The position numbers were made by a program, and so were the translations under genes. DNA of 64,000 bases from Pseudanabaena sp. Lineage in GTDB: Bacteria > Cyanobacteriota > Cyanobacteriia > Pseudanabaenales > Pseudanabaenaceae. The stretch covers positions 62,001 to 126,000 of the forward strand of contig QBLS01000003.1 of the NCBI GenBank assembly GCA_003249015.1, given 5' to 3'. A model generated the notes under the pieces. It did not search any database, was not told where the DNA came from, and was given only the letters and a program-made list of their open reading frames with translations. The first letter of the stretch is position 1; each line of letters begins with the position of its first letter. Of this stretch, positions 18,596-28,058 are shown piece by piece.

Positions 18596-18881
18596 GGCAT
18601 TGTCCTAATCAAGCGTTTAGTTATCTTCTCAGAGCCGTTACCCAATTACAGCGATTTGCATCCAAATCTAGAGGATTTTTGAAAGCGCTTATGCTGAGAT
18701 ACTTGTAGCATTTGTCAGTCTAGTGAAGTACGGATTTGCACCTCGCTTGATTGAAAAGCGCTATATAAAAAACTAGAGAGCAACTAGAGCTTAGTCGTAC
18801 AAACCTATTTTACGAGCATAATCGGCAAAATTTTAAAACTTAGAGTTTTGCTATTGTCGTCTTTATACCAAATCAAGAAAT

Positions 18882-18970
18882 GATTAAAACCCAAAGCCAA
18901 AATCTGTGGCGCACGCGCAGTGTGCGCCACAGGTTTTGAGGTTTTATATTTAACTGTGTCTAGTTACTTA
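18882..18970. repeat. Composite element with CTGTGGCGCAC stem
   Basis: Inner stem CTGTGGCGCAC/GTGCGCCACAG (18904-18932), outer CAAAACC-like arms, end TATTTAACTGTGTCTAGTTACTT. Confidence 0.8.
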
Positions 18971-18987
18971 CGCCATTTCTTGACAAC

Positions 18988-19048
18988 AAACCCAGATAAA
19001 TTTTGGGAAGCGGCGCGGAGCGCCGCTTCCCAAAATTTATCTGGGTTT
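18988..19048. repeat. Perfect palindrome, 29-bp arms, GGA centre
   Basis: Arms begin AAACCCAGATAAATTTTGGG and run into GCGGCGC. No mismatch over 29 bp. Confidence 0.96.
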
Positions 19049-19072
19049 TAATTAAGCATAAAGCCCTGTATC

Positions 19073-19133
19073 AAGAAATCAGTTTTGGGACTTTCAGCGC
19101 CGAGGGCGCTGAAAGTCCCAAAACTGATTTCTT
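19073..19133. repeat. Perfect palindrome, 29-bp arms, GAG centre
   Basis: Arms begin AAGAAATCAGTTTTGGGACT; a related AGTTTTGAGATTTTCAGAGCC copy is at 48949. Confidence 0.96.
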
Positions 19134-19195
19134 AACTAACAAGACTGGCGACAGCTATAATTTGCCATTAGCGCCATAAAATAATTAGCTTTTCC

Positions 19196-20194
19196 ATGAA
19201 TCAACTGATTAGTGCCTTCACTCTATTCCTGAGCTTACTTGTCGAAGCCATTCCATTTTTATTAATGGGTGTATTGCTCTCTGGAGCCTTGTTAGTATTT
19301 GTGGATGAGCGCAAACTAATTGAACTATTGCCTAAAAACCCCTTACTGGGAGCCTTTGCTGGTAGCTTGTTGGGGTTTATGTTTCCTGTCTGTGAATGTG
19401 GAAATGTCCCTGTAGCAAGGCGCTTAATCTCTCAAGGTGCGCCTATTTCAGTGGCGGTCAGCTTTTTGTTAGCGGCTCCCACAATTAACCCTGTCGTGAT
19501 CTGGGCTACTTGGACAGCTTTTCGCGATCAGACTGAAATTGTGATTTTACGAGTAGTACTTTCTTTGTTGGTCGCGATCGTTGTCTCAATGGTATTTAGT
19601 ACTCAGAAGGATTTAAACGCAATTTTACAGCCCAACATAGCTCTTGCCTTACCTGCGCCCAAGGTTAAGGCTGGTGCAGTTCCTGTCGGTACATTTTTTT
19701 TGGGGGAAGATCGCAGTCAGCCCCTGAGTTTAGCTGGCTATGCCTCCGCTCGAAGCCAGTCAGTCAGCCAGAAGCCCTTGTCCGATCGCTTAAATATGCT
19801 GCTCGATAACACTCTGGCAGAAATGCGAGAACTAGGTGCAATTTTAGTAATGGGTAGCGCGATCGCAGCCGTAATTCAGGTATGGGTTCCTCGCGATATC
19901 ATTTTGAGTCTAGGACAAGGACAGGTCAGTTCGATTTTGGCGATGATGACCTTGGCGGCGATCGTATCGATTTGTTCAACGGTCGATGCTTTTTTTGCTT
20001 TGTCCTTTGCCGCAACTTTCACCAGTGGCTCTTTGTTGGCATTTCTAGTTTTTGGCCCCACAATTGACTTAAAGGCGATCGGCTTAATCTTGACTATTTT
20101 TCAAAGGAAAGCGGTTATTTATATGTTCCTTTTGACTGCACTGCTTACTTTTTTAAGTTGCCTATTCATTAATTTCCAGTTCAACGGGGGGTAA
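19196..20194 (+). CDS. UPF0718 / DUF318 permease (YraQ-like)
   Basis: 332 residues, about eight membrane helices. The family signature is visible: EAIPFLLMGVLLSGAL, GFMFPVCECGNVPVARRL (Cys-x-Cys), SFLLAAPTINPVV, and a second half with SICSTVDAFFALSF and FLVFGPTIDLKA. Members are often found with metal or metalloid resistance genes, and the conserved cysteines suggest redox or metal handling; the substrate is unproven. No ArsR or other partner is adjacent. Confidence 0.85.
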   Translation: MNQLISAFTLFLSLLVEAIPFLLMGVLLSGALLVFVDERKLIELLPKNPLLGAFAGSLLGFMFPVCECGNVPVARRLISQGAPISVAVSFLLAAPTINPVVIWATWTAFRDQTEIVILRVVLSLLVAIVVSMVFSTQKDLNAILQPNIALALPAPKVKAGAVPVGTFFLGEDRSQPLSLAGYASARSQSVSQKPLSDRLNMLLDNTLAEMRELGAILVMGSAIAAVIQVWVPRDIILSLGQGQVSSILAMMTLAAIVSICSTVDAFFALSFAATFTSGSLLAFLVFGPTIDLKAIGLILTIFQRKAVIYMFLLTALLTFLSCLFINFQFNGG

Positions 20195-20198
20195 CACC

Positions 20199-20231
20199 AA
20201 GTGAAGAAATGGCTATGCCATTTCTTCACTT
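20199..20231. repeat. Perfect palindrome, 15-bp arms, TAT centre (GGC-TAT-GCC type)
   Basis: Arms AAGTGAAGAAATGGC and complement, 4 nt after the permease stop. Confidence 0.95.
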
Positions 20232-20286
20232 AAACCCCAGAGAACGAGTGGCGGCGCATCGCGCCGCCACTCGTTCTCTGGGGTTT
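20232..20286. repeat. Perfect palindrome, 26-bp arms, ATC centre, GTGGCGGCGC core
   Basis: Arms begin AAACCCCAGAGAACGAGTGG; it abuts the preceding palindrome with no spacer. Confidence 0.96.
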
Positions 20287-20304
20287 TGATTTTTAGGCAT
20301 AAGT

Positions 20305-20369
20305 AAACCTAAAACCAAAAAGGTTGTTCCGCCCGCTACGCGGGCGGAACAACCTCTGGTTTTAGGTTT
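20305..20369. repeat. Palindrome with short bulges, TAC centre
   Basis: Outer arms AAACCTAAAACCA/TGGTTTTAGGTTT and inner arms AGGTTGTTCCGCCCGC/GCGGGCGGAACAACCT. Third hairpin in a row between convergent genes. Confidence 0.9.
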
Positions 20370-20419
20370 TAATTAAGCCCAGCTACTTAGCTCTTGCTTT
20401 GCTATAGCAAGCGTCAGCC

Positions 20420-23185
20420 CTAATTACTGGCGAGTAGTCCTTTAAGGCGTAAACTTTCCAGCTCTAAAACTTTTATGGCTAAACTACGATCGCGTTCCAT
20501 TAGATCATCAAAAGTATCAACAGGAATCGCCAAAACCCTAGTTGGGGAAGACTTAGCAGTGATCGTACCTGTTAAATTGGTGTGGGTTAACACCTCTAGC
20601 TCGTCTAACACTTTGCCTGACACCAGAGAGGAAACTGTTTCTGATTGATCGGCGTGGATGATCCTAATTTCCACATAGCCCTCAATCAGCAGTAGCAATT
20701 CGCGGCAAGTGTCCCCAGCCTCAGTAATATGTTCATTTTCTAAGTAAGGTTTCACATAGGCGCGATCGCTTAACTCCATTAAAATCTCATTATCGAGGGA
20801 CTGGAAAAAGTCACTATTGAATAGATAGATCACTCGTTCTAATTTCTCAAAGTTTGCCAAGGGTTGGGATTGGGTATTTTTGAGAATCAGGGCGATCGTT
20901 TCTTGGACTAGGGGATGTTTGCTCTCAATATCGACCGCATAAATCCGACTAGCAGCAAAATCAAGGATTTGTAATAAGTACAAACTCACCGATTGAATTA
21001 AGGGGTTGGGTTCTTGCAATAGCGGTGTGAGAGTGTCAATTATTTCGGAAACGGTGATCGCCACTGAACAAGCACTATTTGCGGATGGTTGATTTAGTAG
21101 TTCTATTTGGCTAGGCGAAATTTTGATAAGCCAAAGGGAATTCGGTTCCTCTAAAATATCCTGCAAAACCGTAGGCGCAAGTTTACCTAAATTACTGGCG
21201 ATCTCATTGCCTTCATTGGAGTTTAGATTAGCGATCGCCTCTAACAAAGCTAATACCAGAATCTTCTTTTTACGACGGATTGCCTCTAATAATAGGGATA
21301 CGGCTGGGCGATGTTCCAATAGGCAACGCTGATTGAGGTTATGGTAAGACTGCAATAGTTGGTCAAGGCTGTCAAGATAAAAATGGGATTTTTGTTTAAG
21401 GGTTGCATCGCGATCAAATCCTTGGGTAATTTCTCGCTCCTCCGCAGGGGAAATATTATAGGCTTGCACCAATTGCTGTGAAGCGGTGTCAGTATCAAGG
21501 TTTTGCAGATAAACCAAACGCTCAAGGGCTTTGCGATACCCCGAAATGCGGACTAGATTTTCAAGGTTGCGCTGACGACTAGGGTCGAGGAGTTGCGGAT
21601 CTTCCACACCTAACTCTTCGAGCAGGTTACGGTGTTCGGCATCGGAAATATCTAATTCTGTGCGTAATTGCCGCAATAGTTCCAAACTACTCGCAGAATT
21701 GGTATAACCTTCTTCCAAGGATTCGCGCAGTACGCCTTTATAAGCCTCATAACGCTTTTGTTTGGTAAATCCTGGTAAAACCTTCGCCAAGACATAGACC
21801 TCATGGGGATTGAGATCATCGACATCGCGATCTTTGAAATATTCTTGCAAAGGGAAATTCATCTTTAATAACTGCTTACGGAACCTACCCGCCAATCCTT
21901 CCCTAGCATAGAGTTCTGGATCTCGTTTGAGGGTACGGGCTAACCACAGAGTGCTAAGCAGCACCATTAGGACATCAATGGTTTCTTGGAAAAAGTTAGG
22001 AAGTAATCGAATAAAGGGACGACCGCCGAAAATAAAGAATAGATTAAAAGCAATAAAAGTAGTGACACTAAATAAATGATGGCGAATCAATAAATTAGAG
22101 GTTTTTTGTTTAGCAAAGTTCAAATAGGAACGATAAAGACGTTCGCTGAGCGTACCAAAAATATAGCCTAAGCCTGTAAATAAGCCCAAGGTAAGCGGCA
22201 CTGCCAAAATTTTGGGAATGGGAATCGCTTGATTGTATAGATAAAATCCAGAGGACATTAGTTTGTGAATGGAATTTCCTTCCATCGCCCAAGCCCCTGA
22301 AAAGTAATAGTCCCAACTACCTGCATAGAGATAGTAATAGAAGAAATAGCCAACGACTAATCCTAAATAGCAGTAATAGAGAAATTGTGATTCTGGTTTC
22401 TCAATGCCATCCCAGTACGATCGCTCAGAGTCGATATCAATACAGGGATTTTGACAGGCAACACAGGCGCTCTGCTCTTTACCATCAGTGATCGTGCGAC
22501 ACATGGATTGGGTAATCGGCACTTCGCTCATGTGCGCTTTGGTCGCCAATAGTGCTGATGGTTCGGCATAGATTTTCTGGACAGGAGCCATCGGACAGAA
22601 ATAATTGCACCAAGTCTTGCCACCATAGAGATAGCCAACCGTAATTGCAGCCGCGATCGTTATGACTAGCCATAAACCAAGGGCGATCGCATTGCCATTA
22701 ATAAATAAAATCCGACTACATAGACCGATAAATAACAAACCAAACTGAAGATATAAATAATTTTTGCCTAGCCAAGAGTCTTTCTTAACCTTGGGAATTT
22801 CATAACGGACTTTCCCAGTCTTGCTATCAGTCCTTTTTAATTGTCTTTGCCATCCCAAGGCGCGCGGAATTTGCGATAGAAAAGATAACGGACAAATGCG
22901 CCGCCATAGCTCATGTCCAAATACTAGCAAGATAAAAATGGCACTAGGGACAATCATTCCCCAAAATATCGGTGCGCCGAGGGGGTAGGGTTGCAAGTCT
23001 AAACAGACATTTTGGACAGGAATACAATCGTCGGGCTTAATCCGAAAAGGACTCCAAGTTTGATTTGCAGTCGTAATTAAAGGAGAAATCGGATCATAAA
23101 AGAGTGAAGCAATCAGCAATAACCAAGCACAGGTTAATAGCCAGCGCACTTTTCGCATTTGTTGTTCAGAGATGGGAGAAATCAT
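20420..23185 (-). CDS. Membrane iron-sulfur (NapH/NosR-like) protein fused to a cNMP-binding-like domain
   Basis: 921 residues. N-terminal half: about 8-10 membrane helices with WRRICPLSFLSQIPR, a CxxxCP motif in TWCNYFCPMAPVQKIY, and a Cys cluster in MCRTITDG...SACVACQNPC (C-x12-C-x2-C-x3-C) that could hold a 4Fe-4S cluster, like the membrane ferredoxins NapH, NosR and YccM. Middle: about 350 soluble helical residues without motifs. End: a cyclic-nucleotide-binding-like beta roll (about 800-915; LLLLIEGYVEIRII, DELEVLTHTNLTGT) in which the usual Arg of the phosphate cassette is not visible. Divergent from nrtABCD with 366 bp between starts, so a role in electron supply or signalling to nitrate use is tempting but unproven. 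Confidence 0.7.
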   Translation of the reverse strand: MISPISEQQMRKVRWLLTCAWLLLIASLFYDPISPLITTANQTWSPFRIKPDDCIPVQNVCLDLQPYPLGAPIFWGMIVPSAIFILLVFGHELWRRICPLSFLSQIPRALGWQRQLKRTDSKTGKVRYEIPKVKKDSWLGKNYLYLQFGLLFIGLCSRILFINGNAIALGLWLVITIAAAITVGYLYGGKTWCNYFCPMAPVQKIYAEPSALLATKAHMSEVPITQSMCRTITDGKEQSACVACQNPCIDIDSERSYWDGIEKPESQFLYYCYLGLVVGYFFYYYLYAGSWDYYFSGAWAMEGNSIHKLMSSGFYLYNQAIPIPKILAVPLTLGLFTGLGYIFGTLSERLYRSYLNFAKQKTSNLLIRHHLFSVTTFIAFNLFFIFGGRPFIRLLPNFFQETIDVLMVLLSTLWLARTLKRDPELYAREGLAGRFRKQLLKMNFPLQEYFKDRDVDDLNPHEVYVLAKVLPGFTKQKRYEAYKGVLRESLEEGYTNSASSLELLRQLRTELDISDAEHRNLLEELGVEDPQLLDPSRQRNLENLVRISGYRKALERLVYLQNLDTDTASQQLVQAYNISPAEEREITQGFDRDATLKQKSHFYLDSLDQLLQSYHNLNQRCLLEHRPAVSLLLEAIRRKKKILVLALLEAIANLNSNEGNEIASNLGKLAPTVLQDILEEPNSLWLIKISPSQIELLNQPSANSACSVAITVSEIIDTLTPLLQEPNPLIQSVSLYLLQILDFAASRIYAVDIESKHPLVQETIALILKNTQSQPLANFEKLERVIYLFNSDFFQSLDNEILMELSDRAYVKPYLENEHITEAGDTCRELLLLIEGYVEIRIIHADQSETVSSLVSGKVLDELEVLTHTNLTGTITAKSSPTRVLAIPVDTFDDLMERDRSLAIKVLELESLRLKGLLASN

Positions 23186-23240
23186 AATTTTTCGCTATTG
23201 ATTGGGATAGTGGGATTTAGTTAAAAATAAATTCAAAGGG

Positions 23241-23270
23241 CAATTGGCTTAAGTCAGCTTAAGCCAATTG
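23241..23270. repeat. Perfect palindrome, 13-bp arms, TCAG loop
   Basis: Arms CAATTGGCTTAAG and complement. Closer to the Fe-S/cNMP gene start (56 nt); it could be an operator or a 5'-UTR hairpin. Confidence 0.85.
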
Positions 23271-23440
23271 TTAGGGCTACTTATAAGTTCATCCAAAGAT
23301 TGATTAGGTTTATTTATACAAACAATTTATGAGCGTTATACCTCAAAAGTATATCCAGCAAGTATTAAAAGGAGAACTATAGTTGTATCAAGATGATAAC
23401 CATATGAACTTACCTATAGAAACTTTATCAAAAAATACAT

Positions 23441-23484
23441 AGAGTAAAATCTATTTTTATTATAAGAATAATAGACTTTACTCT
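23441..23484. promoter_or_regulatory. Inverted repeat upstream of nrtA
   Basis: AGAGTAAAATCTATT (23441-23455) and AATAGACTTTACTCT (23470-23484) pair over 15 bp with one mismatch around a 14-nt AT-rich loop, 67 nt before the nrtA start. Candidate leader hairpin or operator. Confidence 0.45.
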
Positions 23485-23551
23485 ACTCACTATTCACTCT
23501 AAGATACCTATAGAAATAAATCAATCGTTTTTATAAAACTCCTAAGAAACC

Positions 23552-24901
23552 ATGTCCAGTCTTAAAAGCAACATTTCACGGCGGCGATTTATTGCCACAG
23601 CAGGCGCCACAGCACTTAGTTCAGTGCTTCTCAAAGGCTGTCTTGGCAATCCACCCGAAGACACGCCAATCATAAGTTCTGCTAATGTCACCAAAGTTAA
23701 TCTTCCTCCTGAACAGGTTCCCGAAACCACCAAAGTCAGACTTGGCTATTTACCAATTGTTGAAGCAGCACCATTAATTATTGCCAAAGAGAAGGGATTC
23801 TTTGCTAAATACGGCATGGATAATGTAGAAATCTCTAAGCAAGCCAACTGGGGAGCCGCTAGAGATAATGTCAAAATTGGTTCTGTCGCAGGTGGAATTG
23901 ATGGCGGTCAGTGGCAAATGCCCATGCCTTATTTAATTTCCGAGGGTGTTATTACCGACAATCTCAAAATCCCGATGTATGTGCTTTTGCAGCTAAATAC
24001 TCATGGCAATGCAATCGCGATCGCGGGTAAGCATCAAGGCAAAGGGTTGTCTTTAAAAATCGACAAAGCCAAGGATTTCTTTGAGAAAACTAAATCTGAA
24101 GGCGCAAAGTTTAAAGCCGCCTACACCTTTCCCAAAGCCAATCAAGAGTTCTGGATTCGCTACTGGTTAGCGGCAAATGGAGTCGATCCTGATGCTGATA
24201 TCGAATTATTGACCGTACCTGCGGCACAAACTGTTGCCAACATGAAAACTGGCACAATGGATGCCTTTAGTACAGGTGACCCTTGGCCATATCGCATTGT
24301 TAAAGAGAAGATTGGTTTCATTCCTGCGCTGACTGCGGAGATTTGGAAGGGACATCCTGAAGAATATTTAGCAATGCGTGCAGATTGGGTGGATAAATAT
24401 CCCAAAGCAACTAAGTCTTTGCTGAAGGCAATCATGGAAGCGCAGCAATGGTGTGATAACTTTGATAATCGCAAAGAACTTGTGCAGATCTTAGCCACCC
24501 AAAACTACTTTGGTGTTGCTCCTGAAATCCTTGCTGATCCTATGATGGGTAAGTATGACATGGGCGATGGTCGCATTATTGACGATAAGACTATGGCTCC
24601 GCTCTATTGGAAAGATGCCAAGGGAAATGTCTCCTACCCATACCAGAGTCACGATCTTTGGTTCATCACTGAGAGTGTGCGATGGGGCTTCTTACCAAAA
24701 GAGTCTCTAGCTACCGCTAAGGATTTGATCAAAAAGATCAATCGTGAAGATCTCTGGCGCGAGGCAGCTAAGGAAGCAGGATTCACCGCCGACATTCCCA
24801 CTAGCACTTCTCGCGGTATTGAAGAATTCTTTGACGGTACAAAGTTTGATCCTGAAAACCCACAGGCTTATTTGGATGGATTGAAGATTAAGAAGGTTTA
24901 A
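23552..24901 (+). CDS. nrtA: Nitrate ABC transporter, substrate-binding lipoprotein NrtA
   Basis: 449 residues. Twin-arginine-like leader ([16 protein letters not shown]) with a lipobox ending at Cys30 (LLKGC), so a membrane-tethered periplasmic binder. The nitrate-site context [15 protein letters not shown] is present, with Trp as in NrtA; bicarbonate-binding CmpA proteins differ in this loop as far as I recall, so nitrate/nitrite is preferred. The C-terminus ([35 protein letters not shown]) is typical. First gene of nrtABCD; no narB or nirA follows, unlike the common nirA-nrtABCD-narB order. Confidence 0.93.
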   Translation: MSSLKSNISRRRFIATAGATALSSVLLKGCLGNPPEDTPIISSANVTKVNLPPEQVPETTKVRLGYLPIVEAAPLIIAKEKGFFAKYGMDNVEISKQANWGAARDNVKIGSVAGGIDGGQWQMPMPYLISEGVITDNLKIPMYVLLQLNTHGNAIAIAGKHQGKGLSLKIDKAKDFFEKTKSEGAKFKAAYTFPKANQEFWIRYWLAANGVDPDADIELLTVPAAQTVANMKTGTMDAFSTGDPWPYRIVKEKIGFIPALTAEIWKGHPEEYLAMRADWVDKYPKATKSLLKAIMEAQQWCDNFDNRKELVQILATQNYFGVAPEILADPMMGKYDMGDGRIIDDKTMAPLYWKDAKGNVSYPYQSHDLWFITESVRWGFLPKESLATAKDLIKKINREDLWREAAKEAGFTADIPTSTSRGIEEFFDGTKFDPENPQAYLDGLKIKKV

Positions 24902-24924
24902 TTCTGTCTACGTTTTAGGGTTTA

Positions 24925-25006
24925 GATCCCCCCTAGCCCCCCTTGTAAAGGGGGGAAAAGAAAAATTATCTTCTTCCCCCTTTTTAAGGGGGATTGAGGG
25001 GGATCT
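24925..25006. repeat. C-run/G-run inverted-repeat element, copy 1 (nrtA-nrtB spacer)
   Basis: Outer GATCCCCCCTAG...TTGAGGGGGATC pair; each end also folds on itself (CCCCCCTTGTAAAGGGGGG and CCCCCTTTTTAAGGGGG). Opposite orientation to copies 2 and 3. Confidence 0.9.
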
Positions 25007-25050
25007 CTTGAAAATTAATCACAAACAAATACATTTAAGAGTAAAAAATC

Positions 25051-25893
25051 ATGGCAGTAAGTGTTGGTAATCGTAATGGTAGCTTTGGGCGATCGCTCAG
25101 CAAATTTTGGCAAAAGAATGCTCAAAACTGGGCGCTCCCAATCATCGGACTATTAGGATTTTTACTGGTTTGGCAAGTTCTCTCGGCTACTGGTTTACTA
25201 AAACTGCCTAGCCCATTCGACATTGTTTATGAAAAAAACACTCGTAACCTGTTACTTTATCCCTTCTTCGATCGCGGTGGTACGGATAAAGGCTTATTCT
25301 GGCAAACCCTCGCTAGTTTTGAGCGCGTTGCTAAGGGTTACTCACTGGCGGCGATCGTGGGTATTGGTGTCGGGATTCTGGTGGGAACTAATGCAGTTAT
25401 TGACAAAGCCCTCGATCCATTGTTCCAATTTTTACGAACAGTTCCACCCCTTGCATGGGTTCCGATCGCTCTCGCAGCGCTCCGTCAAAATGAACCAGCA
25501 GCATTATTCGTTATCTTTATCACTGCTGTATGGCCGATCCTGTTAAATACTGCGGTGGGTGTGAAACAAATTCCGCAAGACTATCGCAACGTTTCGCGGG
25601 TGCTACAACTCTCTCGCCAAAAGTATTTCTTCAAGATTTTGATTCCTTCGGCACTGCCCTATATCTTCACTGGTTTACGCATTTCCATCGGTCTTGCATG
25701 GCTTGCCATTATCGCTGCGGAAATCATCATGTCAGGTATTGTCGGCATCGGCTTCTTCATCTGGAACTCCTACACCAATGACAAAGTAGGCGAAGTAATT
25801 TTGGCTCTAGTTTATATCGGTGCTGTCGGGTTGCTACTCGACCGTGCGATCGGCTGGCTCCAGACTTTGATTTTGCCTGAAGAACAGAAGTAA
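25051..25893 (+). CDS. nrtB: Nitrate ABC transporter permease NrtB
   Basis: 280 residues, six membrane helices. The BPD-type EAA loop is visible (VSRVLQLSRQKYFFKILIPS, then ALPYIFTGLRISIG). Works as a homodimer channel with NrtA, NrtC and NrtD. Copies of the same 80-bp repeat flank it on both sides. Confidence 0.94.
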   Translation: MAVSVGNRNGSFGRSLSKFWQKNAQNWALPIIGLLGFLLVWQVLSATGLLKLPSPFDIVYEKNTRNLLLYPFFDRGGTDKGLFWQTLASFERVAKGYSLAAIVGIGVGILVGTNAVIDKALDPLFQFLRTVPPLAWVPIALAALRQNEPAALFVIFITAVWPILLNTAVGVKQIPQDYRNVSRVLQLSRQKYFFKILIPSALPYIFTGLRISIGLAWLAIIAAEIIMSGIVGIGFFIWNSYTNDKVGEVILALVYIGAVGLLLDRAIGWLQTLILPEEQK

Positions 25894-25895
25894 AG

Positions 25896-25980
25896 AGATC
25901 CCCCTCAATCCCCCTTGTAAAGGGGGAAGAAGAAAATTAATTTATTCTCCCCCCTTTACAAGGGGGGCTAGGGGGGATCT
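25896..25980. repeat. C-run/G-run inverted-repeat element, copy 2 (nrtB-nrtC spacer)
   Basis: Same element as at 28059, with CCCCTCAATCCCCCTTGTAA at the left and GGGGGGCTAGGGGGGATC at the right; starts 3 nt after the nrtB stop. Confidence 0.9.
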
Positions 25981-26033
25981 TTAGAATCTCGCGCCATCAG
26001 TAGGTTGATATTTCATAAAAGGAGAATTTTAAA

Positions 26034-28031
26034 ATGCAGGATTTTGTTTTAGTTGATCAGGTAGAAAGAACATTCCCATTGGGAGGTGGCAAAGAATATA
26101 TAGCCCTTAAAGGAATTGATCTTCAAATAAAGAAAGGTGAATTTATCTCTCTCATCGGTCACTCTGGTTGCGGTAAGTCAACCTTGCTCAACATGATCGC
26201 AGGGCTAGACTTACCAACTGGTGGCGTAGTAATGCTCGAAGATGAGCGTGTCACTCGTCCAGGGCCAGATCGCATGGTGGTATTTCAAAACTATTCGCTG
26301 TTGCCTTGGCTATCGGTACGCGAAAATGTGGCTCTGGCTGTTGATGAAGTTCTTTCTCATTTGCCAAAGGTTGAGCGTCATGATTTAGTTGAGCGCTATG
26401 TAAATATGGTCGGACTAGCCCATGCGATCGATAAGCCACCCACACAGCTATCGGGTGGGATGCGCCAACGGGTAGCGATCGCTAGAGCGCTAGCCGTCCG
26501 TCCCAAACTCTTGCTCCTTGATGAACCCTTTGGAGCCTTGGATGCACTGACTCGCGGCAATTTGCAAGAAAAGCTGATGCAGATCTGTAACGAAGATCAG
26601 ATCACAGCGGTAATGGTTACTCACGATGTCGATGAGGCAGTATTACTAAGCGATCGCATTGTAATGTTGACCAATGGACCCGCCTCAAAAATCGGTAACA
26701 TTTTGGAGGTGGATATTCCTCGTCCTCGTCAACGCATGGAAGCAGTCAATCATCCCAGTTACTACAGCCTTCGCAGTGAAATTATTTACTTCTTGAACCA
26801 ACAAAAGCGCGTCAAGAAATTGAATGCCCGCAAGGTGACAACGGTTGCAAGACATGGCTTAGAAAAAGTCAACCTCGAAATTGGCTTTGTTCCCTTAACC
26901 GCCTGTGCACCGATCGCCGTAGCTAAGGAAAAAGGCTTTTTTGAGAAGCATGGACTGGATGAAGTTTCCCTTGTGCGTGAAACCAGTTGGCGCGGCATTG
27001 TTGACGGTATTGCAGGCGGCTATCTTGATGCAGCGCAAATGCCATCGGGTTTGCCAATGTGGATGACTCTAGGCGGCAACGGTGCTTGTAAGCCCATTGT
27101 TACGGCTCTAACTATGACCCGCAACGGTAACGCCATTACCCTAGACAAGCATTTTTACGATCGCGGCATTCATACCCTCGCGGATTTCAAAGCGATGTTG
27201 CAAAATACTCGCGATCGCACTCACCGCATGGGCGTAGTCCATCCCTCATCGATGCACAATTTGCTGCTCCGTTACTGGTTAGCGGCTGGAGGCATCGACC
27301 CTGATCATGATGTGGAACTCAAAACTATTCCTCCTGCTCAAATGGTAGTTGACCTCAAAGCAGGCAGTATCGATGGTTTCTGCGTTGGTGAGCCTTGGAA
27401 CTTCCGCGCCGCCATGGAAAATATCGGCTTTACGGTTGCCACGGATTTAGAAATCTGGCAAGGACACCCTGGCAAGGTTCTCGGCGTGCGTGAAGATTGG
27501 GCAAATGCTTATCCCAATACCCACATTGCTCTCGTCAAGGCTCTTTTGGAAGCCTGTATGTATTGCGCCGACCAAAATAATTCCGAAGAGATCCGTCAAA
27601 TTCTCTCCCGTCGCGCCTACGTCAGCACTAATGTTAATTACATTCATTTGGGCAACCCTGATGATGTTACCTGTGCGATCGACACTCCCATGCGCGAACC
27701 TGCTCACCACCAGTTCTATGGGGCTGGTGTCAATCGTCCGAGCCGTTCTGAGCATCTCTGGCACATTACCCAGATGGCGCGTTGGGGCGATGTTCCCTTC
27801 CCTCGCAACTGGGTAGAAGTATTAGAGAAAACCTGTCGCGTCGGCGTATTTAGTACTGCGGCCCGTGAGTTGGGTCTAACAGATATCACCTACAGCCGCA
27901 ATGCGATTCAACTTTTTGATGATATTCCCTTTAATGCCGAAGATCCCATTGGCTATCTCAACCAGCTAGAAATCAAGCGCAATATCACGATGGCAGAAAT
28001 TGCGATGGAATCAATGCGAATGGTTGCTTAG
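26034..28031 (+). CDS. nrtC: Nitrate ABC transporter ATPase with NrtA-like regulatory domain, NrtC
   Basis: 665 residues. N-terminal ATPase (1-255): Walker A GHSGCGKST (42-50), signature LSGGMRQ (139-145), Walker B LLLLDE (159-164), and a His switch in VMVTHDVDEA. The C-terminal domain (about 275-660) is an NrtA-like binding-protein fold (LEIGFVPLTACAPIAVAKEK, WRGIVDGIAGG, GFCVGEPWNFRA), the known regulatory domain that lets ammonium shut off uptake. AAGGAG precedes the ATG. Full length, no truncation. Confidence 0.95.
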   Translation: MQDFVLVDQVERTFPLGGGKEYIALKGIDLQIKKGEFISLIGHSGCGKSTLLNMIAGLDLPTGGVVMLEDERVTRPGPDRMVVFQNYSLLPWLSVRENVALAVDEVLSHLPKVERHDLVERYVNMVGLAHAIDKPPTQLSGGMRQRVAIARALAVRPKLLLLDEPFGALDALTRGNLQEKLMQICNEDQITAVMVTHDVDEAVLLSDRIVMLTNGPASKIGNILEVDIPRPRQRMEAVNHPSYYSLRSEIIYFLNQQKRVKKLNARKVTTVARHGLEKVNLEIGFVPLTACAPIAVAKEKGFFEKHGLDEVSLVRETSWRGIVDGIAGGYLDAAQMPSGLPMWMTLGGNGACKPIVTALTMTRNGNAITLDKHFYDRGIHTLADFKAMLQNTRDRTHRMGVVHPSSMHNLLLRYWLAAGGIDPDHDVELKTIPPAQMVVDLKAGSIDGFCVGEPWNFRAAMENIGFTVATDLEIWQGHPGKVLGVREDWANAYPNTHIALVKALLEACMYCADQNNSEEIRQILSRRAYVSTNVNYIHLGNPDDVTCAIDTPMREPAHHQFYGAGVNRPSRSEHLWHITQMARWGDVPFPRNWVEVLEKTCRVGVFSTAARELGLTDITYSRNAIQLFDDIPFNAEDPIGYLNQLEIKRNITMAEIAMESMRMVA

Positions 28032-28058
28032 CTTCCTTCTTTAGCAAAAATTCTACTT

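Larger units (their letters stand above)
18596..19195. other. Repeat-filled intergenic region between divergent genes
   Basis: Holds a composite element (18882) and two 61-nt perfect palindromes (18988, 19073). The first 250 nt next to the HEAT gene carry its promoter, but no clear box is visible. Confidence 0.6.
23186..23551. promoter_or_regulatory. Divergent promoter region of the Fe-S/cNMP gene and nrtA
   Basis: Contains a 13-bp palindrome (23241-23270) and a 15-bp inverted repeat (23441-23484). I searched it for GTA-N8-TAC (NtcA) and found no exact match. The half nearest nrtA is strongly AT-rich. Confidence 0.6.
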
